Part shown: positions 17,403 to 25,468 of the stretch, piece by piece
Position numbering within the stretch: the first letter of the stretch is position 1
How the letters are laid out: each line of letters begins with the position of its first letter
DNA from: Ruminococcus flavefaciens
GTDB taxonomy: Bacteria > Bacillota > Clostridia > Oscillospirales > Ruminococcaceae
Assembly: GCA_002309635.1 (NCBI GenBank)
Contig: DBXO01000041.1
Span: 10,306-74,305, forward strand
DNA: 64,000 nucleotides
Direction: 5' to 3'
Made by a program: the position numbers and the translations under genes
The notes under the pieces: generated by a model
What the model saw: the letters and a program-made list of their open reading frames with translations, nothing else
What the model was told of the DNA's origin: nothing
The model's database searches: none

Positions 17403-18062
17403 TCAGCTCAGCAGCTCCTCGCGCATATGTGCAAGCAGCTTCTTCTCGCGGCGTGATACCTGCACCTGCGTCATACCAAGTATATCGGCCGTCTTCGACT
17501 GCGTAAGCCCCCTGAAATAGCGGAGCCTAAGCAAAGCGCGGTCCTTTGCTTCGAGCTCCGCCATTATCTGACGGAGAGCAAGGAGGTCGGTTATGCTCTC
17601 GTCGGGAGCTTCCACGGGGATATCCGTCTGCCCCTCATCATCGTCGCCCGAGGTGAGGGATACCACAGGCTGACTTACGCAGAGAGCTTCGGATACGGCA
17701 GCCTCGCTCTCACCCGAGAGCTGCGCAAGCTCGGCTACTGTCGGCTCCCGCATCTCCCGCTGCCGGAAGTCCTCGCACAGACGCTGCAAACGGAGTGAAA
17801 GCTCCTTGAGGCTGCGGCTGACCCTGACCGAGCCGCCGTCGCGGAAAAGCCGCTTTATCTCGCCCAGTATGACTGGCACAGCATAAGTGGAGAACTTTAC
17901 TCCCCTGCCGCTGTCAAAGGCTTTCACTGCCTTCAGCAGTCCGATACAGCCTGCTGAATACAGGTCGTCATACTCTATTCCCCGCCCGCGGAAACGGTTT
18001 GCGCAGAGATGTACAAGCCCGAGATTATCCTCGGCGGCAGGCTTTTTCACATCAGCCGTCAT
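17403..18062 (-). CDS. sigF: Sporulation sigma factor F (SpoIIAC)
   Basis: Forespore-specific sigma factor of 219 residues. Region 2 (DDLYSAGCIGLLKAVKAFDSG, KFSTYAVPVILGEIKR), region 3 (MREPTVAELAQLSGESEAAV) and region 4 with its helix-turn-helix (LTQSKTADILGMTQVQVSRR) are all present. It starts inside the end of spoIIAB (11-bp overlap), as in the classic spoIIA operon. SigG has a similar sequence, but the order spoIIAA-spoIIAB-sigma identifies this one. In the known system, SpoIIAB holds it inactive until septation. Confidence 0.93.
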   Translation of the reverse strand: MTADVKKPAAEDNLGLVHLCANRFRGRGIEYDDLYSAGCIGLLKAVKAFDSGRGVKFSTYAVPVILGEIKRLFRDGGSVRVSRSLKELSLRLQRLCEDFRQREMREPTVAELAQLSGESEAAVSEALCVSQPVVSLTSGDDDEGQTDIPVEAPDESITDLLALRQIMAELEAKDRALLRLRYFRGLTQSKTADILGMTQVQVSRREKKLLAHMREELLS

Positions 18063-18489
18063 GGTCTGACAGCCTCTTTCTCATGGTGACTGTGGTCCCC
18101 TTGTTCGGAGCGCTACGCACCGCCAGCTTGTCCATAAAGGACTGCATTACCGAAAAACCGAGCCCAGAGCGTTCTTCTTCGGGAGCAGTGGTGAAAAGCG
18201 GCTCCATTGCCTGCTCTATGTCCGCTATGCCGCAGCCCTTGTCCTTTACCCTTATGTACACCTCTCTTTTCGGCAGCAACCGTACCGTCAGCTCTATATC
18301 TCCCTTTTTATGCCTGTAGCCGTGTACCACCGCGTTGGTGACAGCCTCCGATACTGCCGTCCTTATATCGGAAAGCTCCTCCACTGTGGGGTCTGCCTGT
18401 ATCAGGAATGACGATACCACTGCGCGGGCTGCCGCTTCGTTTACCGAAAGGGACGGCATTCTGAATCTTATCTCGTTCAGTATTTCCAT
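18052..18489 (-). CDS. spoIIAB: Anti-sigma F factor SpoIIAB
   Basis: Serine kinase and anti-sigma factor of the GHKL (HATPase_c) fold. EAVTNAVVHGY is the N-box, DKGCGIADIEQA the G1 box and ERSGLGFSVMQSFMD the G2 box. It binds SigF or phosphorylates SpoIIAA. Two start codons are possible: ATG 18495 is only 1 nt from the AAAGGAG ribosome-binding site, ATG 18489 is 7 nt away and is chosen. Stop overlaps the sigF start. Confidence 0.94.
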   Translation of the reverse strand: MEILNEIRFRMPSLSVNEAAARAVVSSFLIQADPTVEELSDIRTAVSEAVTNAVVHGYRHKKGDIELTVRLLPKREVYIRVKDKGCGIADIEQAMEPLFTTAPEEERSGLGFSVMQSFMDKLAVRSAPNKGTTVTMRKRLSDHDG

Positions 18490-18501
18490 ATTCATTCTCC
18501 T

Positions 18502-18807
18502 TTACCGTATTTTTACTATGCGCTCAATGCCTGAAAGCTTCATTACGCGCTTGATGTATGGCTGAGGGTTCAGTACCTCAAGACGTCCGCCGCACTCCTT
18601 CAGCAGCTTGCTCCTGCCCATTATGAGCCCTATGCCCGAACTGTCCATAAATGTTATGCCGCCGAAGTCTATTGCAAGCTCCCTGGGCTGTGCCGTTACT
18701 ATGAAACGGTCAAGCTCTGCACGGAGCTCCTTTGCATTGTGATGGTCTATTTCACCACTGAGCCTTGCAATTGCCGTTCCGTTCTCGTTTTTTATGTCTA
18801 TTTTCAT
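18502..18807 (-). CDS. spoIIAA: Anti-sigma F factor antagonist SpoIIAA
   Basis: STAS-domain protein of 101 residues. FMDSSGIGLIMG contains the serine pair in which SpoIIAA proteins are phosphorylated by SpoIIAB; dephosphorylation by SpoIIE (not in this window) frees SigF. AGGAGGAAAAGCA precedes ATG. First gene of the spoIIA operon, preceded by an extended -10 box (TGGTATAAT on the minus strand, 18853-18858) without a clear -35. Confidence 0.94.
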   Translation of the reverse strand: MKIDIKNENGTAIARLSGEIDHHNAKELRAELDRFIVTAQPRELAIDFGGITFMDSSGIGLIMGRSKLLKECGGRLEVLNPQPYIKRVMKLSGIERIVKIR

Positions 18808-18919
18808 TGCTTTTCCTCCTTTTCGCTGCCATGCGGAACCTTTTCATGCCTGATTATACCACTGATCTGCCGCGAAATATGCCGAAAGCGGTCGCGTGTC
18901 TGAAATTTCGGAATAATGA

Positions 18920-18948
18920 TTGAAATATCCGCGTAATAATGGTATAAT
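18920..18948 (+). promoter_or_regulatory. Sigma-A-type promoter for the EFR1 gene
   Basis: TTGAAA, a 17-bp spacer and TATAAT with an upstream TGG (extended -10). It directs transcription away from spoIIA, 45 bp before the ATG at 18993. Confidence 0.75.
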
Positions 18949-18992
18949 TGTTCTTGAAACGCTCAAAACCGCATATCACAAGGAGGAGCTTT

Positions 18993-19814
18993 ATGATACT
19001 TTATTTTTCGGCAACGGGAAATACACAGTTTCTCGCCACGGAGCTTGCAGAAAAGCTTGGCGATGACTGCATTGACCTGCTGAGCAGGATAAAAAACAAC
19101 GACCTGTCTGAGATACGCTCCGACAGACCGTTCATAATACTTACACCTGTATACGTCTGCGAAATGCCGAGATTTCTCAGCAAATACTTCCGTAAGGTAA
19201 AGCTCACCGGAGACCGCAGGGTATACTTCATTGCCAACAGCGCAGGCTATGGCGGCATAACAGGCTACCTTGCCAAAAAGCTTTTCAGGCGAAAGGGCAT
19301 GCAGTTCATGGGATACTCAGAAGTGGTCATGCCGCGCAATTACTTCATAGGCCACTATCCGCCACAGACGAGGGACGAGATACAGTCCCGCCTTATAAAC
19401 GCCTGCAGGCAGACCGACGAGATAGCCCAGACAATAAAAAGCGGCGGAAAGCTCCGCGCAAGGTACGTATTCATGTTCGAGAAGCTCATAACCATACCCT
19501 TCAATCCCGTATGGTCAAAATACAAAATGCCGGCAAAGGACTTCTTCGCCAACAGCAAGTGCATAGGCTGCGGCAAGTGCGAAAGGCTCTGCCCCCTGAA
19601 CAATATCTCCATAGTCGGGAAAAAGCCGAAATGGGGAGACAACTGCACCCACTGCATGGCGTGTATAGGCAACTGCCCCGCAGAAGCCATAGAATACGGA
19701 AATATATCAAGAGAAAAAGGCAGATACAGCTTTCAGAAGTACAAATATCTGCTGAACAGCGGCAATGACGGCAGCTCTGCCGCAAAAACAGCGCAAAGGA
19801 GAAAAAATGGCTAA
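18993..19814 (+). CDS. EFR1-type flavodoxin/ferredoxin protein
   Basis: Electron-transfer protein of about 273 residues. The N-terminal part is flavodoxin-like (YFSATGNTQFLA binds FMN phosphate; ANSAGYGGITGY), and the C-terminal part has two 4Fe-4S motifs, CIGCGKCERLCP and CTHCMACIGNCP. ATG 18993 with AAGGAGGAG at ideal spacing is used rather than the TTG at 18948. The next gene, a flavin reductase, starts inside its last codons (8-bp overlap), so the two may form a flavin redox pair. Substrate unknown. Confidence 0.88.
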   Translation: MILYFSATGNTQFLATELAEKLGDDCIDLLSRIKNNDLSEIRSDRPFIILTPVYVCEMPRFLSKYFRKVKLTGDRRVYFIANSAGYGGITGYLAKKLFRRKGMQFMGYSEVVMPRNYFIGHYPPQTRDEIQSRLINACRQTDEIAQTIKSGGKLRARYVFMFEKLITIPFNPVWSKYKMPAKDFFANSKCIGCGKCERLCPLNNISIVGKKPKWGDNCTHCMACIGNCPAEAIEYGNISREKGRYSFQKYKYLLNSGNDGSSAAKTAQRRKNG

Positions 19815-20397
19815 GCAATTCTGGAAGGGCAGCACCCTGCTTGCCCCTGTTCCCGCAGCTCTCGTTACCTGCGGAACTATAGACGAACCAAATGTACTCA
19901 CCATAGGCTGGACGGGTATAGTATGTACAAGACCGCCCATGACCTATATTTCAGTGCGCCCCGAGCGCCATTCCCACGATATCATAAAAAAATCGGGAGA
20001 ATTCGTCATAAACCTCACCACCTCCGCAATGTGCCGCGAGACCGACCTCTGCGGTGTGAAAAGCGGAAAGGATACGGACAAATTCGCCCTATGCGGACTG
20101 CATACGGTCCCTGCGCAGAAGGTAGCCCCGCCACTTATAGAGGAATGTCCCCTCAGTCTCGAATGCAGGGTGACAGATGAGAAGCTCCTCGGCTCACATA
20201 CCATGTTCCTTGCGGAAATAGTGGGCATAGACGCCGATGAAAGATTCATAGACAGCAAGGGCAAACTGAATTTACAGCAGTGCGGTCTCATGGCTTTCGC
20301 CCACGGCGAGTACTTCGCACTCGGAAGAAAGCTGGGCGACTTCGGCTTCTCTGTCAGAAAAAAGAAAAAACACCGCAAGCCGCCCAAAAATTCATGA
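19807..20397 (+). CDS. Flavin reductase-like domain protein
   Basis: FMN-binding split-barrel protein of 196 residues. PAALVTCGTIDEPNVLTIGW, PMTYISVRPERHSHDIIKKS and GEFVINL follow the flavin reductase-like pattern. ATG 19807 (AAAGGAG upstream) overlaps the stop of the EFR1 gene by 8 bp, which indicates coupling. Very basic C-terminus (RKKKKHRKPPK). It runs into the convergent BofC-like gene with a 6-bp overlap at the 3' ends. Confidence 0.87.
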   Translation: MAKQFWKGSTLLAPVPAALVTCGTIDEPNVLTIGWTGIVCTRPPMTYISVRPERHSHDIIKKSGEFVINLTTSAMCRETDLCGVKSGKDTDKFALCGLHTVPAQKVAPPLIEECPLSLECRVTDEKLLGSHTMFLAEIVGIDADERFIDSKGKLNLQQCGLMAFAHGEYFALGRKLGDFGFSVRKKKKHRKPPKNS

Positions 20398-20730
20398 CGA
20401 GATATCCTCGATGTACTGCCGCAGATCCCGGCTGTTGCCGAAGTATATCCCTTCGGACAGGGCTTTCCTGTCATATTCCGTCATAAGCGCAAGATCAACG
20501 TCTATGGTAAGGCATGGCTTCTCCTCATCGCTTCGGAATACCACTGCCCTGCCGCCGCTTTCCCGCACTACGTACTCGGGAGACTTCTCCCTTACGGCAG
20601 CTGCTGCGAGCCGGGTCTCAACCCTGCTCCTGTGCACCGAACGACCGAGGGTGCAGACTACGAGAAATCCCGATATAACAAGCCCCGCAGCAAACGTGAA
20701 ATATATCCTTTTTGCATTCCTGTACGTCAT
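20392..20730 (-). CDS. BofC C-terminal domain-like protein
   Basis: 112 residues: an N-terminal membrane anchor (about residues 9-28) and an external domain. YVVRESGGRAVVFRSD, the conserved hydrophobic/acidic DVDLALMTEYDRKALSEGIY segment and a terminal LRQYIEDISS look like the BofC C-terminal domain, whose B. subtilis namesake restrains the SigK checkpoint; many clostridial proteins of this type are only inferred to act in sporulation. GGGAG stands before ATG. Convergent with the flavin reductase gene. Assignment is from pattern memory, so moderate. Confidence 0.6.
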   Translation of the reverse strand: MTYRNAKRIYFTFAAGLVISGFLVVCTLGRSVHRSRVETRLAAAAVREKSPEYVVRESGGRAVVFRSDEEKPCLTIDVDLALMTEYDRKALSEGIYFGNSRDLRQYIEDISS

Positions 20731-20816
20731 TTTATCACTCCCTTGCCGAAATATCCTTAATTATTATCGCCCGATTTTTCTATATTATACAAATTGCCGA
20801 TTTTTCTTAAAAAGTC

Positions 20817-20845
20817 TTAACATTTCTGCCTTAACGTGATATAAT
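20817..20845 (+). promoter_or_regulatory. Promoter of the class A PBP gene
   Basis: TTAACA, 17-bp spacer, TATAAT. Transcription would begin near 20852, only about 9 bases before the first in-frame ATG (20861), which leaves no room for a ribosome-binding site there. Confidence 0.6.
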
Positions 20846-20923
20846 GTATAATGTATATTTATGTACAGGAGCATAAAAATCTTTGAAAGGAGACTTGCCG
20901 TCACCGACGGCTATTCTGACAAA

Positions 20924-23545
20924 ATGAATTCTAAAAACCTTAACGCTTCCCGTCATCTTGAAGCAGCTGATCAGGAAGTGCATAGTAATCCCCATAAAAA
21001 GAAAAAGAAAAAACACAGTCTGGCGTTCAGAATCTTCAAAAAGCTCATGACCGTCATCGCCACCACACTGCTCTCGCTGCTTCTCGTTATCATCATTACG
21101 GGTACCATAGTAAGCTCAGCGCTTACGGTATACGTTCTGAAGTTCATGGACGATTCCACGACGGTAACGCTTCAGGAGCTCGAATCGGGAAGTGATACCT
21201 TCTTCTTCGCCCAGCATCTCAACACTCACGGCGACCTGATAATGGACGAGCACGGCAACCCGGAGCTCGAACAGCTCTATCACAACCCAAGCAAGGTACA
21301 GCGTATCCCGGTATCTATCGACAAGATACCCCAGCACGTCCGCGCTGCTTTCGTATGCACCGAGGACGAGCGTTTCTACGCCCATGACGGTGTTGACTAC
21401 AAGCGTACATTTTCAGCATTCCTGAATATGTTCCTCCACTTCTACAATACCGAGCAGGGCGGTTCGACTATCACCCAGCAGCTGGTAAAGAACCTTTCGG
21501 GAAACGATCAGCATACCACAGAACGTAAGATACGTGAGATATTCTCGGCTATGCAGCTTGAAAAGAGCTACACCAAGGACGAGATACTCGAGGAATACCT
21601 CAACTATATCGCCTTCGGCGGTCCGAGAAACGGTATACAGAAGGCTGCGATAGACTACTTCGGAAAGGACGTTTCCGAGCTTACGGTCCCCGAGGCTGCC
21701 GTACTTGCGGCTATTCCCAAGAGCCCTGAGGACTACGGTCCTTTCGTTATCTACCGTCAGGACGACAACGATCCCAATTCCCCCATAGTCGTTGACGGTA
21801 AGGCCAATAACAAGCCACGTCAGGAGTACGTTCTCTACAAGCTCTACGAAAACGGCTTCATCACCTACGACGAGTATCAGGAGTACCTCGTTACACCCCT
21901 TGTATATACGGATTCGGAGGAATACAAGCAGGCTCACCCCGAAAAGGAGCTTGAGGAGCTTGAAGCAAAATCAGTAAAATACAGCTGGATACTTGACGCC
22001 GCTTTCTTTGAGGCGATAGAGATATTCCAGGAAAGATATGATTTATCCTTTGAGCAGGCTCTTGACAAGATACAGACAGGCGGCTACAAGGTGTATATCA
22101 GATACGACCCGCAGATGCAGGCCTATGTCGAGGACAGGCTCAGCAATATAAACAATATCCTCTATGAGCCATCATTCAGACGATATGTTGATATCAACGG
22201 CGACGGAACAGTTGACGAAGAGGAGGCTCTCCCCCATATCGGCTTCGTTGCCATGAACTACAAGGGCGAGGTGCTCTGTGCAGTCGGTACCATCGGCGAA
22301 AAGACAGGTGCTCTCGTTACGAACTATGCAGTTAAAGAACCGAGACAGGTAGGTTCTACCATAAAGCCTATTGCAGGCTACGGATACGGTATCGATTCCG
22401 GCAAGTTCCACTGGGGCTCTGTTCTTAAAAACTCGGCTATAAAAACGGAAGACGGCAAGCCATGGCCTACCAACTACGGTAACGTACAAGGAAACGGCGG
22501 CCCTGTTCAGCTCTGGGCTGGTCTCCAGCAGTCACTGAACACCATTTCCGCTCAGCTCGTTGCTCAGCTCGGTCAGGAGAACGTTTTCGACTATGCTCAC
22601 GACAAGCTCGGTCTTAAGCTTTCACTGGGCGAAAGGGGAGAGGGCTACGAGTCACCGCTGGTACTCGGCGCTCTTACAAACGGTGTAACCCTTGAGAACC
22701 TTGCAAACGCTTACCTCCCCTACGGCAATCAGGGCATGCAGTACGACGCTCACCTCATTTACCGCATAGACGACAGCAATCAGCAGATAATCTATCAGAA
22801 CGACGGTAATCCGAGACGTGCAGTTTCCGACGAAACAGCCTACGTTATGAACCGTCTTATGAAAAACGTTATCGAAACATCAATGGGTACAGGTACTGCC
22901 GCAAAGCTTTACAACAAGGTGGTTGTCGGCAAGACAGGTACAACTCAGGACTTCGCGGACGAGTGCTTCGTCGGACTTACTCCCGATTTCGTCAGCGCTA
23001 TCACTATAGGCTACAAGTCAATAAAAGTCGCTCTTACCGCAGATGTTATCTCGGCATCAAGCTGGAGGAAGGTCATAGGCGACTATATTACGGCAAACTA
23101 CACTGATACACCTACTGACTTTGAAAAGGTCAGCACGGTCATCGAGGCGCCGATGTGTTCAAATACAGGCTGCATAGCAGGTTCTAACTGTCCAAGAAGC
23201 AGCATTATAGGCTACTGGAAGTCAACATGTCAGGACAACGAGGACTATAAGCCGCCGTATTGCAGCGGAGCTCACAGCTATAAGCCCGCAACTCAGACAA
23301 CAACAAGCGCAGCAGACGGAAGCTCAACAGGCGGCGGTGCAGCAGGAGGCGGAAACGCTTCAGGCGGCGGTGCAGCAGGAGGCGGAAACGCTTCAGGCGG
23401 CGGTGCGGCAGGAGGCGGTGACGCTTCAGGCGGAGGTGCGGCAGGAGGCGGCGACGCTTCAGGCGGCGGTGCAGCAGCTGGCGGTGACGCTTCAGGCGGC
23501 GGTGCAGCAGCAGGCGGTGACGCAGGCGGCGGCGCAGCTGAATAA
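20924..23545 (+). CDS. Class A penicillin-binding protein (PBP1a-like)
   Basis: Bifunctional peptidoglycan synthase. Basic cytoplasmic N-terminus (KKKKKKH), one transmembrane helix, GT51 transglycosylase domain with EDERFYAHDG and STITQQLVKN, and a transpeptidase domain with SxxK in GSTIKPIAGYG and the KTG box in VVGKTGTTQDF. The tail holds six 11-residue repeats of the form GGGAAGGGNAS. Start is uncertain: ATG 20861 would add 21 residues but lies almost at the transcription start; ATG 20924 lacks a close SD (AAAGGAG sits 31 bases upstream). Ends before the methyltransferase gene. Confidence 0.92.
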   Translation: MNSKNLNASRHLEAADQEVHSNPHKKKKKKHSLAFRIFKKLMTVIATTLLSLLLVIIITGTIVSSALTVYVLKFMDDSTTVTLQELESGSDTFFFAQHLNTHGDLIMDEHGNPELEQLYHNPSKVQRIPVSIDKIPQHVRAAFVCTEDERFYAHDGVDYKRTFSAFLNMFLHFYNTEQGGSTITQQLVKNLSGNDQHTTERKIREIFSAMQLEKSYTKDEILEEYLNYIAFGGPRNGIQKAAIDYFGKDVSELTVPEAAVLAAIPKSPEDYGPFVIYRQDDNDPNSPIVVDGKANNKPRQEYVLYKLYENGFITYDEYQEYLVTPLVYTDSEEYKQAHPEKELEELEAKSVKYSWILDAAFFEAIEIFQERYDLSFEQALDKIQTGGYKVYIRYDPQMQAYVEDRLSNINNILYEPSFRRYVDINGDGTVDEEEALPHIGFVAMNYKGEVLCAVGTIGEKTGALVTNYAVKEPRQVGSTIKPIAGYGYGIDSGKFHWGSVLKNSAIKTEDGKPWPTNYGNVQGNGGPVQLWAGLQQSLNTISAQLVAQLGQENVFDYAHDKLGLKLSLGERGEGYESPLVLGALTNGVTLENLANAYLPYGNQGMQYDAHLIYRIDDSNQQIIYQNDGNPRRAVSDETAYVMNRLMKNVIETSMGTGTAAKLYNKVVVGKTGTTQDFADECFVGLTPDFVSAITIGYKSIKVALTADVISASSWRKVIGDYITANYTDTPTDFEKVSTVIEAPMCSNTGCIAGSNCPRSSIIGYWKSTCQDNEDYKPPYCSGAHSYKPATQTTTSAADGSSTGGGAAGGGNASGGGAAGGGNASGGGAAGGGDASGGGAAGGGDASGGGAAAGGDASGGGAAAGGDAGGGAAE
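23330..23541 (+). repeat. 33-bp tandem repeat in the PBP tail
   Basis: About six head-to-tail copies of a 33-bp unit encode GGGAAGGGNAS, drifting to GGGAAGGGDAS and GGGAAAGGDAS towards the 3' end. Near-identical units suggest recent expansion; the resulting Gly/Ala tail would be disordered and outside the membrane. Confidence 0.85.
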
Positions 23546-23562
23546 TATAAAAAGGTGATTTT

Positions 23563-24678
23563 TTGAGCAATAACATCAGATTATGCTGTCCATGCCATTT
23601 CGGACTGGAGAGCGTGCTTAAATACGAAATACAAAAGATCGGCGGCACTGACCTCAAGGTCAGCGACGGAAAAATAAGCTTCACGGGCGACGAGAATATC
23701 CTCGCCCGTGCCAATCTCTGCCTTTCAACAGCGGAAAGAGTCCTCATAGAGCTCATAGAGTTCAGGGCTACTACCTTTGAAGAGCTTTTCCAGGGCGTAA
23801 GAGCTGTAGAGCTTGAACGCTATATTGGTCCCAACGACGCATTCCCCGTCAAGGGGCATTCCCTTAATTCGGCTCTCCACAGCGTTCCGGACTGTCAGTC
23901 AATAGTAAAAAAAGCGGCAGTCGAGCGTCTTAAGTCGAAATACGGCATTGAATGGTTCGACGAGACAGGTCCGACGGTGCAGATAAAATTCAGCATCCTC
24001 AAGGACGTTGTTTCACTTTACCTTGACACAAGCGGCTTGGGGCTCCACAAGCGAGGATACAGGAAGAATTCCAATGCCGCTCCTATAAAGGAGACGCTTG
24101 CGGCAGGAATAATCGACCTTGCAAGGGTTCGCCCGGATTCCATTGTATGCGACCCATTCTGCGGAAGCGGTACTCTCCTTATCGAAGCTGCGCTGAAAGC
24201 GCTGAGGATCGCTCCCGGTATAAACAGAAGATTCGCAGCCGAAAAATGGAGCAGCATTGACGACAGGATATGGCGTGAGGAACGCAAAAGAGCTATAGAA
24301 AACGTGGACAAGTCCGCTGAGTTTCACGGCATAGGTGCAGATATCGATGACGCAGCCGTTGCACTCACACTTGACAACGCTCACAAGGCGGGAATAAAAT
24401 CCCGGCTTACAATAGAGCAGGCTGATATAACCAGGTTCGTTCAGCCCGCAGATTCGATAGTTATATGCAACCCGCCCTACGGCGAGAGGCTCCTCGAACT
24501 TCGTGAGGCAGAGGATATCTACCGTAAAATGGGCAAGGTACTCGGCAAGGGCGGCAGCAGACAGAGCTATATCATCTCACCGCATGAGGAGTTTGAGAAG
24601 TTCTTCGGCGCAGAAGCCCATAAGCGCAGAAAGCTCTATAACGGCATGATAAAATGCCAGCTCTACATGTATTTTTAA
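23563..24678 (+). CDS. THUMP-domain rRNA (guanine-N2) methyltransferase, RlmL-like
   Basis: SAM-dependent 23S rRNA methyltransferase of the RlmL/YpsC type, 371 residues. N-terminal ferredoxin-like and THUMP parts (about 1-155), then the Rossmann methyltransferase with CDPFCGSGTLLIEAA (SAM binding) and the catalytic NPPYGERL motif. Starts at TTG 23563, 8 nt after AAAGGTG. Seventeen bases after the PBP stop, so probably co-transcribed. Confidence 0.92.
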   Translation: MSNNIRLCCPCHFGLESVLKYEIQKIGGTDLKVSDGKISFTGDENILARANLCLSTAERVLIELIEFRATTFEELFQGVRAVELERYIGPNDAFPVKGHSLNSALHSVPDCQSIVKKAAVERLKSKYGIEWFDETGPTVQIKFSILKDVVSLYLDTSGLGLHKRGYRKNSNAAPIKETLAAGIIDLARVRPDSIVCDPFCGSGTLLIEAALKALRIAPGINRRFAAEKWSSIDDRIWREERKRAIENVDKSAEFHGIGADIDDAAVALTLDNAHKAGIKSRLTIEQADITRFVQPADSIVICNPPYGERLLELREAEDIYRKMGKVLGKGGSRQSYIISPHEEFEKFFGAEAHKRRKLYNGMIKCQLYMYF

Positions 24679-24692
24679 GCAGAAACTCAACA

Positions 24693-24722
24693 GGCGTAAA
24701 GAAGCTGCGGCTTCTTTACGCC
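24693..24722 (+). terminator. Strong hairpin after the methyltransferase gene
   Basis: Thirteen-pair perfect stem GGCGTAAAGAAGC / GCTTCTTTACGCC with a four-base loop. Only AATTTC follows, so it is a weak classical terminator but could stabilise the mRNA end. Confidence 0.6.
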
Positions 24723-24790
24723 AATTTCATAATACAAAGCTTTGTTTTCTCTGCAAGGTAAATGGATAAAAACCAAAAAGGGGTGATATT

Positions 24791-25447
24791 ATGGGATATT
24801 TACTGAAAAGGAAGCTGCTGCACCTGTTCTTCCCTACACGCTGTCCTGTATGCGGCTGTTTTATAGGCGCTATGGACCGCTTCTGCGTCAGCTGTGCGGA
24901 AAAGCTGACACGGTATGAGGAGAGCTTCGGTATTGAGGGAGCTGTAAGCTTCACGGCTGCTTTTGTATACGACGACAATATCAGGCCTGCGGTCTTTCTC
25001 CTCAAGGACGGCACAGATGGAAACGCTGCATACGCTTTAGGCGGAGCCCTTGCGGACAGGCTCAGGGAAAACGGCTCGGCAAACGGCACAGATATTATAG
25101 TCCCGGCCCCTATGCACCGCAGGGATATACGCAGGCGCGGCTTCAACCAGTCTGCTCTCATAGCCGCCGAGGTGAGCAGGATCCTTGATATCCCCACCGA
25201 CCCGAAGGCTGTAACAAAGACAAGGCATACACACACTCAGAAGGGGCTCGGAAAAAGCGGCAGAGCAGTCAACCTCCGCAATGCATTTTCGGCTTCTGAC
25301 AGGCTTAAGGGCAAAAATGTCCTCCTTATAGATGATATATGCACAACAGGCAGTACTCTCCGTGAGATAACTGCCGCAATAAAAAAAGCAGGCGCAGCCT
25401 CTGTAAGCTGTGCCTGCTGCTGCAAAACAAGCTCCCGCAAAGACTGA
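24791..25447 (+). CDS. comF: ComF family phosphoribosyltransferase-like protein
   Basis: 218 residues. N-terminal zinc knuckles (CPVCGCF and CVSC), then a type I phosphoribosyltransferase fold with the PRPP loop VLLIDDICTTGSTLREI. ComF is required for DNA uptake in competent bacteria; here no other competence gene adjoins, except a ComEC-like MBL protein 20 kb away. GGGGTGATATT stands before ATG. The 3' end lies within a long hairpin that also serves the opposite gene. Confidence 0.88.
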   Translation: MGYLLKRKLLHLFFPTRCPVCGCFIGAMDRFCVSCAEKLTRYEESFGIEGAVSFTAAFVYDDNIRPAVFLLKDGTDGNAAYALGGALADRLRENGSANGTDIIVPAPMHRRDIRRRGFNQSALIAAEVSRILDIPTDPKAVTKTRHTHTQKGLGKSGRAVNLRNAFSASDRLKGKNVLLIDDICTTGSTLREITAAIKKAGAASVSCACCCKTSSRKD

Positions 25448-25460
25448 CCTCTGCGGGAGC
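25430..25460. terminator. Bidirectional terminator between comF and the LRR gene
   Basis: Stem AGCTCCCGCA / TGCGGGAGCT (25430-25439, 25452-25461) overlaps the comF stop codon. On the minus strand it is followed by TGTTTT, on the plus strand by TATTACTTT, so it can end both convergent transcripts. Confidence 0.7.
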
Positions 25461-25468
25461 TTATTACT

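Noticed and set aside
20895..20927. Leader peptide ahead of the PBP gene (TTG with SD)
   Set aside because: The SD is only 2 nt from the TTG, too close for good initiation; layout alone is not enough.
23205..23756. Open frame on the minus strand rich in Arg and Leu
   Set aside because: Antisense of the PBP glycine repeat; no start signal and biased composition.
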